Source: Cladophialophora immunda (Eukaryota; Ascomycota; Eurotiomycetes; Chaetothyriales; Herpotrichiellaceae). Taken from it: a stretch of 64,000 nt of DNA. This document shows positions 1-9,370 of the stretch, piece by piece. Below the pieces are notes generated by a model. It was not told where the DNA came from, made no database searches, and worked only from the letters and a program-made list of their open reading frames with translations. The stretch lies in NCBI RefSeq assembly GCF_000835495.1, contig NW_015622542.1:310001-374000 (forward strand), in the 5' to 3' direction. Positions within the stretch are counted from its first letter, which is position 1, and each line of letters starts with the position of its first letter. The position numbers and the translations under genes are program-made.

Positions 1-498
1 ATGCCTCGATTCGTTATATGGCTGTTTATTTTATTACCACAGGAGCTTTTCCAGGAGGACCTGGGTTCCTTTCTTGGGGGATCAACAGTATGAAGAGTGC
101 TTTGATACGAAAACGAATCACTGCTAACGCCTGACAGATTCTGCCGGGCCGGCAGTGCGTGCTGTGGCGACTGCGTGGATTGTCTCGGTTGGCACTCTAG
201 GAGGCGTCCTTGCCACGTGAGGGATCACAGACTGAATCATTCCTGAGATATGAATAGACTGACCTTGTACAGATGGACCTATCTTGTTCGCGACGCGCCT
301 CGCTACCCCATTGGTCACACCATCAACCTGTCTGCCCAGATCATTGTCCTCTTTGTAGCTAGCTTTGGCATTGCATATAACATGCGCGAGAATCGACTAC
401 GGGAGCAAGGAAAGAGGACGCATCGACTTGAGGGGTTGGATGAGGCTGAGAAGAGGGACCTCGGGCACAAGCATCCGGACTTTAGGTATATTCCGTGA
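1..498 (+). CDS. MFS permease, C-terminal part (5' truncated by window edge)
   Basis: Three exons can be read: up to 87, 138-216 and 273-498, with the reading frame entering at base 3. The introns (88-137 and 217-272) have GT..AG ends, and the first has a CTAAC branch site just before its acceptor. The joined frame gives transmembrane helices with the block AVYFITTGAFPGG, then GPAVRAVATAW, then RDAPRYPIGHTINL, and ends in a charged cytoplasmic tail finishing HPDFRYIP. The R(Y/E)N..HPDFRY-type tail is characteristic of the fungal anion:cation symporter group (Dal5/TNA1/vitamin-H-type permeases), which import small organic anions or vitamins at the plasma membrane. The N-terminal two thirds lie outside the window, so the substrate cannot be guessed. 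The complete permease at 39.7-41.6 kb belongs to the same broad family and ends similarly (NPNFRYIY). Confidence 0.8.
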
Positions 499-931
499 GG
501 CTGAGTCGGCTGGCTTGTGGCAAGGGGATTGAACATGGGGGCATGGTGTTGCGTATGGTGTCACAGGAGGAGGACGTGAACCAAGCATACGAGTATTGGG
601 TCACTCCGTACTAACGTATTGAGTAACTTCTACATATGTACAAGTACAAGTAGGGAGTTGAAGCCTTGCTGGAAACATCGAGAAGTCTTCAAAGTGGCGT
701 CGGATAAGAATATCCGGGTCCACGTGATGAGGATTCCATCCAGCTGACCAATCAGCAGCCTAGCGTCGCCCGTGCGTCATTGGAGCTGTGGCGGCGCCTC
801 GGATGTATTTGTATGGCGAAGCTCTTTGTGCCTGCGTACTTCTTCCACACGCCCATCCCGTCAACGACTTTCTTTCTGTTCTTTCTCACTTGTCGACCAT
901 CTCCGATTCCATTCTGAAGAGCGCCTTGATC
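499..931. other. Intergenic spacer, promoter of the Bax-inhibitor-like gene
   Basis: No coding signal is visible. A pyrimidine-rich stretch at about 868-895 fits a fungal 5' leader just before the ATG at 932. No clear TATA box is seen. Confidence 0.5.
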
Positions 932-2027
932 ATGTCCTTCATTCTCAGGAGGCCCTTTGCGGTCTCCTCGAACACCCTCAAACCTCTCAGCAAACCTTCG
1001 ACGCTTGTCCGAGCGTTCCACTCGTCTCCCAAATCATCCAACTCCTTCTTCAACCCTCGGCCGTTTGCCTCGACCTCGAACGCACAATCGCTCTTGAAAT
1101 CATCAGCTTTACGGAATGGCTTCAAGCGCGGCTATCAAACGCCCTCGTACCAACCCGCGAACCCCACCGCGAGTGGCAACCTCACGCAACGGCTTCTGTA
1201 CGGCGCTGCGCTGGTCGGCGGAACCATTGTCGCCACGAACCTGATCTTTAACCGCGAAACACGCGAAGATGGCGGCATGCCTCCCTTTGAGCGGGAATAC
1301 TTGAACCAGACATTTTTGCACACCGGTTTGGGCGTCGGGATCATCGGTCTTGCGGCCCGGACACTGCACACCAGCGGCTGGAGTTACAGATTGATGGCTA
1401 CGAACCCGTGGTTGGTGGTCGGCTTGGGTCTCGCTGCGAGTATTGGCACGATGTACGGCACGATGTATACACACCCAGACAAGTAAGTCGCATCTACCTC
1501 GCTCCGACAGACTCAAGGATATGGTACTGACAAGGTGAAACAGCTATATCCAAAAATATGCCCTCTGGACGGCTTTCAATGTCACCCAGGCCGCCATTCT
1601 CTCTCCACTGATGTTTCTCTCTCCCGCGATCCTGGCTCGTGCCGGCCTTTACACTGTTGGCATGATGGGATCCATCGCTTTCATTGGGGCCACCGCCAAG
1701 CAAGAGAAGTACCTATACTTGGGAGGCCCGTTGCTTGCAGGTGTCGCCGTTGTCGCCATCTCCGGGTTCGCGCCATTGGTTCTCCCTGCCACGGCCGTTC
1801 GCACGCTCGCCTGGACCGAGAATATTTGGCTCTATGGCGGCCTCGCAGTCTTTGGTGGGTTTACACTGTATGACGTGCAGAAGATTTTGCACCACGCCAG
1901 AATGAGCGAGCGGGGATTGGTGAGGAAGGACGTGGTCAACGAGAGCATTTCGCTCGAGCTGGACTTTTTGAACATCTTTATCCGGATGGCGCAGATTCTG
2001 AGTATGAGGCAGAATAGCAGGAGATGA
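932..2027 (+). CDS. Bax inhibitor-1 / GHITM-type mitochondrial membrane protein
   Basis: Two exons, 932-1482 and 1544-2027, give a 344-residue protein. The donor is GTAAGT, the intron carries a CTGAC branch site and ends ACAG. The first 110 residues are rich in R, S and F (MSFILRRPFAVSS..., RAFHSSPK), which looks like a mitochondrial presequence. After this come about seven hydrophobic segments, ending in the BI-1 family signature region around SLELDFLNIFIRMAQIL. Length and layout match the inner-membrane GHITM/MICS1 (TMBIM5) branch, known in animals for cristae organisation and cytochrome c retention; the fungal role is less defined. I chose ATG 932 because the longer upstream frame starts in leader-like sequence and would bury the presequence. 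Confidence 0.88.
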
Positions 2028-3912
2028 TAGTGGAGGGGTAAGGGGGGTGGAATTGGCATTGCATCAGGCGGCGAGAACCTTTTGGACCGAAGCAATTACA
2101 TCAAAAACTATGTGAGGGTCTGGCATTATCTAGCTCCGGTGATGGAGAGGAGGGAGGTGTTGACTTTGCAGCACGGCGCAACTCTGTGGATTGCGGCGCA
2201 GTCAACCCAAGCATTCATTCTATCACTGCCCAAAGGACAAGGCTGAAGAAGACGAAGGGAAAGAGAAAAGCCAGAAAATGAAGATGAATTTCTCCTCTCC
2301 AATCCATTTCGCTAAGCATACAAGTCGCTGCCCTCCTTGTCCCTCCTTCAAACATATTGCAAGCCCATTGTAAACATGTCCAGAAGCGTAAGGCTGGGAA
2401 GTTTGAGGGGGTAACATGCCACAGGAAGCCAAACACCCTGCCTGGACGACAGAAATGGTGTCCCCGGTGCATCATCCAGAGAGCAAAGCCCCAGTCGTGT
2501 ACTCGACACTTGCACGTAATGCACTTGGAAGGCATCAGAGGTACAGTACCCTAGTAGGGTTTGGAGGATGGGGGCACCAATGATTGGCTTAGGGTAGATA
2601 CCGGGGACGGGATAGCATGTTTGGACCAGATCGTCCCCCTTCCTCTGGCAGATTTAATGTCCTCTTCAAGCCCCCGTCGAGGTTCGTGACGGCAAAGCCA
2701 CCGTTCTGTTTAAACCAAAGCCCATTATCGAATTAGCGTAATCTCCTTGTCCAGCATATTGCCAGGTATCAGCAAGGGGTTATTAAGATTTGAGGAGCCC
2801 CTGCTGCTTCTGCTTGTGGCGTTCTGTCACGCAGCGCCCGCCGACTATCCCTCGGTCCCCCACTCGCTAAGCAGGCTGAGTGAGGCGTGGGCAAGAAAGT
2901 TCTGTGGCTTTCAAGATGGCGCATCTCGTTCGGATACAGCAAGTCTCGAATTTCAGCCCATCGGGACAAGTCTATGGGCGGCGACTTTTTTTCTCTCCCT
3001 CCTCCCTTACAGCGAACAGTGAGCCAGCTAGGATCCAGCAAGTGGTTGTGGACTTACTCGTAGTCAGTTAGCTCTTGCCCTGTTGACTGAACCAGAAGCT
3101 GCAGACCTGGCATCGCCCTCCAGTTAGAATAATGGACGAGGGGGTTCGAGCTGCCAGTGCCAGTCCCTTGTCAGGTAATGGCCCGTAGTAAGGCCCCCTC
3201 TTCCTCGTCCTGCCTGCTACCCTCCGGGACCCTCACATCCGGTACTGTCTAGGAAGACTGTGAATGGCAGTGGTGGCCAGCTCCTTTCCTGCTTTTCGTG
3301 ACAGCCCGGCACCTCACGCACTATCTGGATTGGGACAAATGGCATGCATCCCACCCCAGTGACACATGGGCTGGCGGTTGCCTTTGCAGGAACTTTGGCG
3401 AGGCCGGTGAGGCTGAGTTCTAGTGCAAGAGCTCGGGAGGGAGGGTTTAGGGGAGGGCGGACGGTAGATGAGAGGCACGGGTGTGGGACTTCCCCTCTCC
3501 CTCCAATGAGAATCATCGCTGCAGGATCCTGTATGTGCCTGCCCTCTCCCTCTCGACGCAGTGAGAACATCACTCCGCCAGGTTGGCCTCCCCGCCTCCC
3601 GCCAATCATTGGCCTGCTCTATTGAGCTTCCACCACTGCCGTGGCGGCTGATGGGTCCGCCGATCCACAATTCGACACGGATGAAAAAAAGACACAAATG
3701 GTCACCAAATACATTTGTTGCTGTGACCATCAACCTACCTGGGTATATAATTTAGACCTCACTCCCTCTCCCAATTCCATGGGTTCCTTGAACTCGATCC
3801 TGTTCTCAATTCCTCTCGTGCCTAAACTGCGCTCGATTCTCGATTTAACAACGTCAGGTCAAAGCATACATTCCCAGCCTTGTCGCGAGTCAAAGTCTCT
3901 GAAAGATACATA
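2028..3912. other. Intergenic spacer of 1.9 kb
   Basis: Only short overlapping open frames without recognisable domains or splice logic are present. The last 170 bases contain the TATA-like site and pyrimidine-rich leader of the small gene that follows. I see nothing else. Confidence 0.5.
3744..3750 (+). promoter_or_regulatory. TATA-like box upstream of small membrane-protein gene
   Basis: TATATAA lies 163 bases before the ATG at 3913 and is followed by CT-rich sequence (about 3758-3830). This arrangement is usual for a fungal core promoter and supports the small gene being transcribed. Confidence 0.4.
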
Positions 3913-4152
3913 ATGCCTGCCCAGACGCCGCACCACATCTCCCCCGAGCTTCTAAGCAACATCCTCTTTGGTGTGGTCATGTTCTTCATTGCCTTGTATG
4001 CCCTTTGGCAGACCCACCGAGCAAACCGTCAACATCCAGGTAACCCCCTCCGATGTTTCATCTTTCACGCGTCCATATGGTCACTGATACGATGTACAGA
4101 AGCTGTCATCCACCTCCGCAGGCAGCAGACTGACGCCTTGGACCAGGTCTGA
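3913..4152 (+). CDS. Small single-pass membrane protein (59 aa), unknown function
   Basis: Two exons, 3913-4039 and 4100-4152, are joined over a 60-bp intron (GTAACC...TGTACAG, branch-like ACTGATA). The product is 59 residues: a short polar N-terminus, one hydrophobic helix (ILFGVVMFFIALYALWQ, about residues 17-34) and a basic tail rich in R, H and Q. Because the intron length is a multiple of three, the unspliced frame also stays open, so the splice is inferred from its signals only. A TATA-like box and pyrimidine-rich leader upstream favour a real gene. I do not recognise the family. It could also be a chance ORF. Confidence 0.42.
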   Translation: MPAQTPHHISPELLSNILFGVVMFFIALYALWQTHRANRQHPGNPLRCFIFHASIWSLIRCTEAVIHLRRQQTDALDQV

Positions 4153-4288
4153 CCATGCTTCCCTTCCCGTCACTGGGCCTCCGCAAAGATTGATACACAA
4201 ATATCATGGGTCGAGGTCATCCATCATCACGTTGAAAGCTGGGCGGGTATGTATGGCGCAAGGAATTGGTGGGCATGCGGGCTGGATG

Positions 4289-5383
4289 TCAGGTAGAGTT
4301 CCACCCTTTGAGGAATGACAACATATTCGCACCAAGGTGCTCAATCACATATCCGCCCTCAAGAAGAATAAGTGCTGGCATTGTCTTGAGTGCCTGTCTT
4401 GTTGTCCTCGCAATAGTCTCATAGTCTTCTGTGTGAATCTGGAAATGACCTAACGGATCCGCATGAAAGGTGTCGAACCCCAGACTCACAATCAAGAACT
4501 CGGTCTTGAACTCCACAAGTTTCTTCAGGCCATGGTCGAGTTTTTCCAGGTACTCTTCGATTGAGCTGCCAACTTTGAGTGGAAGGTTGATGTTCATATC
4601 CTGCCCCTCGCCAAGGCCTATCTCATCTTCCTCGCCGGTGTAATACGGAAACTCGTCTTTCCCGTGAATGCTGACGTACAGAACCTTGCCATCGGCATAG
4701 AAAATCTCCTGAGTGCCATTGCCATGGTGGAAGTCGATATCCAGGATTCCGATCTGTGCATCAGGCTGATATGACCGCCACGTACTCACTGCTAAAGCAG
4801 CATTGTTGATGTAGCAGTAGCCACCTGCTCGCTGACCGTCGCAGTGGTGTCCTGGTGGCCGACACAGAGCTACGACGGTGTCGACGTCGTTGGGTTGGCC
4901 ACTATCAAAGCCTAATAGCATGTCCGTCCCCTCACATGCGAGGTTTGCGGAAGCCACCATGGCTCGATAACTCTCTGACATGATGCCACTGCTCATGTCA
5001 AAGGCATAATATCCTGCTCTTGCGAAAAGGTCCTTGGGCGGACGTAGTGGTTTCCCCGTCGAAGTCGGCAACACAAAACACTCTGGCAGAACATGCCCGT
5101 CCTTCTCGATCAGGCCGGCCGATAGCCACTCCTCGTACACGTTTCGTAGGTGTTGCAAATATTCGTGCCCATGTGTTTTCGAGGTGAGTTCGAGAAGTCG
5201 CGGCTTCGGGCCTTCCCGCAGCGAGCTGACTTGCTTTGTGGCGGCCCCATACTCAGAATCGTGTAAAGCTTGGAGGATTGCTTCCAACCGTTCTGGTGAT
5301 TCCAAGGCAGGAATGAGATTTGAGCCCAACAGCTCAACGGTTTTGTGGAGGAGCGTGTCAGGGTCCCACAGGATCACCAACAT
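4289..5383 (-). CDS. Acetylpolyamine amidohydrolase-like deacetylase (HDAC superfamily)
   Basis: One uninterrupted frame encodes 364 residues with the arginase/deacetylase fold. Visible catalytic features are the tandem histidines H179-H180 in RPPGHH, the zinc ligands D217 and H219 in LDIDFHHGNGTQ and D304 in SLGFDTFHADPLG, and the transition-state tyrosine Y345 in EGGY. The N-terminus (HKTVELLGSNLIPALESPERLEAIL region) and the FDT..DPLG loop follow bacterial acetylpolyamine amidohydrolases rather than fungal Rpd3/Hda1 histone deacetylases, so acetylated polyamines or other small amides are the likeliest substrates. The gene lies 426 bases downstream of the Clr5 gene on the same strand. An ATG at 5598 opens a 48-codon exon that can be spliced (59-bp intron 5396-5454, non-consensus donor GTCGTC) in frame to this ORF, giving 416 residues. 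If unspliced, it is an overlapping upstream ORF. Confidence 0.87.
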   Translation of the reverse strand: MLVILWDPDTLLHKTVELLGSNLIPALESPERLEAILQALHDSEYGAATKQVSSLREGPKPRLLELTSKTHGHEYLQHLRNVYEEWLSAGLIEKDGHVLPECFVLPTSTGKPLRPPKDLFARAGYYAFDMSSGIMSESYRAMVASANLACEGTDMLLGFDSGQPNDVDTVVALCRPPGHHCDGQRAGGYCYINNAALAVSTWRSYQPDAQIGILDIDFHHGNGTQEIFYADGKVLYVSIHGKDEFPYYTGEEDEIGLGEGQDMNINLPLKVGSSIEEYLEKLDHGLKKLVEFKTEFLIVSLGFDTFHADPLGHFQIHTEDYETIARTTRQALKTMPALILLEGGYVIEHLGANMLSFLKGWNST

Positions 5384-5809
5384 CTTGAACGATGTCTGTT
5401 ATCGGGTTTCGGGTGAAAAGCATGGCAGATATCGATAATATTCCCACCGACGACCTTGTCGAATAAGACCTCGCCGCTGCCTCGAGCGCAATATGTGAAG
5501 TCGTCGAGATAAGCTGAGTCTGAGATTTTAGGTTGAAGGATGATTGTGCGGATGATAATGGGCCTTGCCGTCACTAACGCGCTTCGGTCAAACGACATCT
5601 GCCGAGGTCGCCCACGTGATCAACATTCAATATACCAAGACATGTGCTCCATCCTTTCAAAAGTTCGGCGCATACATATGACCATATATCGCTCCTTGTG
5701 GAGGGAGAGAGGATCGATTCTGTTGAGGCTCTATCGAAGGAATTGGCTGCATGTCATCGTCTATCAAGACGTTAGCACAAGTCCCCAAAAGAGACCCGGG
5801 ATTCGCCAG

Positions 5810-7306
5810 TCAACACCTACTGCTGTTGAGGATCTGCATCAATCGCGTATTCTTTTGTCGGAGGTTCCTGCAGGTATCCTTCATGCTCTGCAGGGACCTT
5901 TGCTGTGATTTCGCAAAGTTGTCAAGAATGACGGCCATGCTCGTCATAAATGCCCGGCCTAGCGGAGTGGCGGGTTAGCCGGGATTCAAGAAGAGAAAGG
6001 GTACCCTGCAGCACTTACTTGGTTGAACAAGATCAGCAGCCAGGTCTATGGCATGGCCGTTGTTGTGTGAAGATCTATTGATGAAGCCCAGGGCCGCAGC
6101 TTGAACAGCCCGAGTGTACTCTTCGACCAGGGGCAACACATCATTTTGGAGAGGCCCATCATTGCCCGAGCCTTGCTCTGGAAAGAACACGTCCATGCCC
6201 ACCGAAGGTTGCAAAGGAGCATTTTCAGCGACAGGAAGCATCGGCGCTGAGTCCACATCCACCACAGCAAACTTGATCCCGGGATTGTTCTCGAAACCTG
6301 TCTGGTTCAGCGTCTCCGAGCCAAGTGGCAGTTGCATCGTGTCGCCGAACATTGACTGCTCTGTCATCATGTCCTCTGGCATCATTCCTGAAGTCATCCC
6401 TATGTCGGCGCCTGCCATGTCAAACTGATTGAAGTCTGCTGGCAACGAGGTCATCGAGGGTTCGGTGATGGGGAAACCAAATGATGGGTCCCTTGCATCA
6501 ACCGAAAAGCGCTGTGTACCATTTGGGATACCGCTTGTTTGTGGGACATGCGATGATGTCGGATCGTTCGGAAACACCGTGTACTGCGTTTGCGCTGCAG
6601 CGGTGTTGAATTGCTGTGTCCCATCAACCTGTGCGGGGCCCCACTGATCATGGCCGACAGATAGAGGAAGGCTCCGGTGAGCAGCTGTCCCATACGCGCC
6701 GGCTTCGTGCTCCTGAAAGAGGTGCGGTGGATATGATTGTAACGGGCCACCACCGGCTTGCGCTGGGGGCAGATGGAACCCGTCGTTGCTGGAACTCCGT
6801 CGCATTTCCGAGTCGAGTTGGTTGAAGTCAAATGGAGAATCCATGGATGCATTTGCAGAGGGATCCGAAAATTCTTGTTTGAACTGTGGGCGCGGCGTGT
6901 CGGTGAAGGAGGCCGACCGTGACCTCGATCTCGAACGACTGAGTTCTCGACGGGCAAAGCGACGCAGGTTACGATCTTCATGTGGTTGGAGATTGCCGTG
7001 CTCGTCTACATGAGAACGAGGTCTTCGACCGGGACGACTCACGTCGTAGACGGTTTTGCCGGTTTGCGCAATCTGATGAAGTCTTTCCTCTCGATTCGTG
7101 TACTTTGAAAATCCCCACTGCTTGATTTTGCGCTCCCATTGGCGTGGGGTGGCGCTGAAGTTGAAGTGTTCTTTCATGCACTCCGCGGCTTCTTTGCGAG
7201 TCATGTTTTGGTCAATGTAAAAGACGCGGAAGTTTTCCTTCTGCGACTCCCAATCCTTCTCATCATGATGGGTGTCCACAGCCTGCGAATCATCGTCAGA
7301 AGCCAT
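5810..7306 (-). CDS. Clr5-domain protein
   Basis: Exon 1 (7306-6019) and exon 2 (5958-5810) are joined over a 60-bp intron with a GTAAGT donor and a CTAAC branch before CTAG, giving 478 residues. Residues about 16-71 (WESQKENFRVFYIDQNMTRK to KQWGFSKYTN) form a Clr5 domain, an N-terminal fungal module first noted in a fission yeast silencing factor. An SR-rich basic stretch (SRSRSRSRS) follows near residue 127, then a long polar region rich in Q, P, M and D that looks disordered. Without the second exon the ORF ends in a non-conserved tail; with it, the protein ends in a helical, coiled-coil-like segment (MAVILDNFAKSQQRSLQSMK). A nuclear regulatory role is an inference; targets are unknown. 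Confidence 0.85.
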
Positions 7307-8442
7307 GTTTGGAGAGCAAGAAAGAGCAAAGTGAAGTGCGTGTCGATGCTGATAAGAGCGCTTCTCAGCCTGATTGCGCGGCGCTTGCCACTCGAGGCCC
7401 TTCGTCCACTGAGCCCGACAATCGCAGCAAAGACAACTTCAAGAGGTAGATGTTCGTGTCACTGAAGCCGAGAAGAAGGTCCAATATATCTTGCGCGACA
7501 TAGCGACAACATTTCCATCGCTGTTCAACGGCAGAAAAGCGCCGACTAGCAGCTGATGCTTGTCGGTAGCCAGGGCCAAGGGCTTAGTGGATTGTCTCGG
7601 AGGCACCATTGTTGAGCGCCAGCTCGCCCTTCACGGCTGTTGCTTTGGCCCCCGGCTAGAGGCCCCCTGCGGCTGAAATGTTTGGTGCAGGTTCGAAGTC
7701 GCCGGCACGATCCAGGACTTGGACTGCGCCTGACCAACCAAGGCGTGGGGCGGTGGGCACTCAGCGGACACCTGGCGGGCACTGCTGACCTCACCCAGAG
7801 GGGTAGTGACTGGTGGTGACAGCGGTCGCTGTCGAGGGGGATGCGGATTTAGCCTGCGGCGGGGTGAGTTGATGGAGGATGTGGCTGGTAAGCCTCGAAT
7901 CTCGATCGATAGATGCGTCTTGGAGTAGTGTAGCTCTCCGTATCATGCTGCTGGCAGTCTTTACGGTGAAGCATTGAGCTTTCCTCGCTGTCCACTTTCC
8001 TCGCTTGCTGCTACTGACAAAATCCATGCCAACATCGCCTTGCACCTCACTCTCATCCAACCTCTGTTCAATGAGCAGCCAACAAGGCAGCTTTTGCCCG
8101 ATTGATCTGTTGACTCACACTCCAGCTCTTGCCATGACGTCCGACCGCCGACCAAGGCGTTGGCAGTCTTCGGCTGGTCCTGTCAATTTTCCATATATCC
8201 TCTGATTTCGACCTTGCTCGAGCTGCCCAAATCCGCATTGCCCTGGCCCCAAGACCTGCAATGAATGTTTGGGCATCTACCCTTCATGAAAGAGAATGGG
8301 ATTCCTTTGAGACAGAGTGCGTGATTTATTCCAGGTGATTTGGCCGCAACACTTGAATGATGCATGCGACCTTCCCTCTACCGTTGTGTCTATAAATTCG
8401 CCACAGCCGGCACTGTGTCTGTCCAAAGACTCGAACCAAACA
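7307..8442. other. Divergent intergenic region between Clr5 gene and small membrane-protein gene
   Basis: This region must hold two outward promoters. Open frames on the minus strand (about 7546-8060) have no domain, start context or splice structure that I can defend. A short TATA-like CATATAT occurs near 8192. Confidence 0.45.
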
Positions 8443-8866
8443 ATGCCTTTTGCAGCGGCCAGGCTTTTGCCAACTAGATTATACTTGACACTGATGGCGA
8501 GCTTCAGGGCCATTGGCTGGCTTCTCACTGCCACCTGGACGTACGCTGTGTCCTTGATCTGGCAGATTGGCGATACTATCTTCAAGTTCATGCTGAATTC
8601 AATTCCAGGCTGTGAGTATAACATAGGGCTCTTGAAGGTGCAGGGGGAGGAGGCTGTGGGCACTGACCGAGTTAGTCACCGAAACAAATGGAGCTGACCA
8701 CGAGCTTCCCGTCCTTGAAGGCGAATGCCCGCCGCCTGCGTCGTCAGGGTCGAGCCTGACCGTCAACCTGTCCGAGGGAGGCCCGCCATACACTCCGCTT
8801 CCTGAACCACCGCCGCTGCCAATTGTCCCGGACGAGCAAGACTTCCTGGGAATGGGGAACTGGTAG
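8443..8866 (+). CDS. Small membrane protein with proline-rich tail (119 aa), unknown
   Basis: Exons 8443-8611 and 8676-8866 are joined over a 64-bp intron (GTGAGT donor, ACTGACC branch, TTAG acceptor). The first exon gives a short basic N-terminus and a long hydrophobic stretch (about residues 15-50, LMASFRAIGWLLTATWTYAV onward) that could make one or two membrane helices. The second exon gives an acidic, proline-rich tail with the blocks ECPPPASSG and PLPEPPPLPIVPDEQDFLG, ending MGNW. Both exons read cleanly in one phase and the ATG has a good context (ACAATGCC). I do not recognise the family. The PPPLP-type tail could bind SH3 or WW domains, but this is only a suggestion. Confidence 0.62.
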
Positions 8867-9370
8867 CGCTTTTGCCATGGGTCTTGAGGTGGACTTGAGA
8901 ACGGTTGGCGTTGTGAAGGATACCTTGCAGGACTGAGATTTAGTGTAGTTTGTTGATTGATCAGAGGACTCAGACGGAAGACTTCCTCTCGGTGTAGAAA
9001 AGGTTATCACATTGCATCTAGTTAAAAGGTGTATGCTAACAGTCGGTATTCACCCAAAGTGTAAAGCAATTCCATCTAAGCATTGAATGCCATTAGGACA
9101 ATAGGCCCAAGGCACCGCTCACGTGGGATCGTGAACCAGTCGCGTCTCAACCCGCTAGTCCAGGGTCCATTGCCCCCCTCCACACCGGCTTCACTTTGTT
9201 TTGGTAAGGGCAGACATCTCCAACCAGCTTCAACCTGAATAAACACATGTCGGTGTATTTTCAATCAGCCTCCCGTCCTTGTTATCCTGACTTTCCTTCC
9301 TCAATAACATCCTGCAACCGCATTGGCAGTCACTAACCTGCGTCAATGGGCCGTCAAGTGCCTTCCCACC
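8867..9370. other. Spacer before SLX4
   Basis: No coding signal is visible. It contains the 3' flank of the small membrane-protein gene and the promoter and leader of SLX4, with no distinct TATA box. Confidence 0.45.

Noticed and set aside
7546..8060. Minus-strand open frames between the Clr5 gene and the small membrane-protein gene
   Set aside because: Compositionally biased, no domain, no start context or splice pattern.
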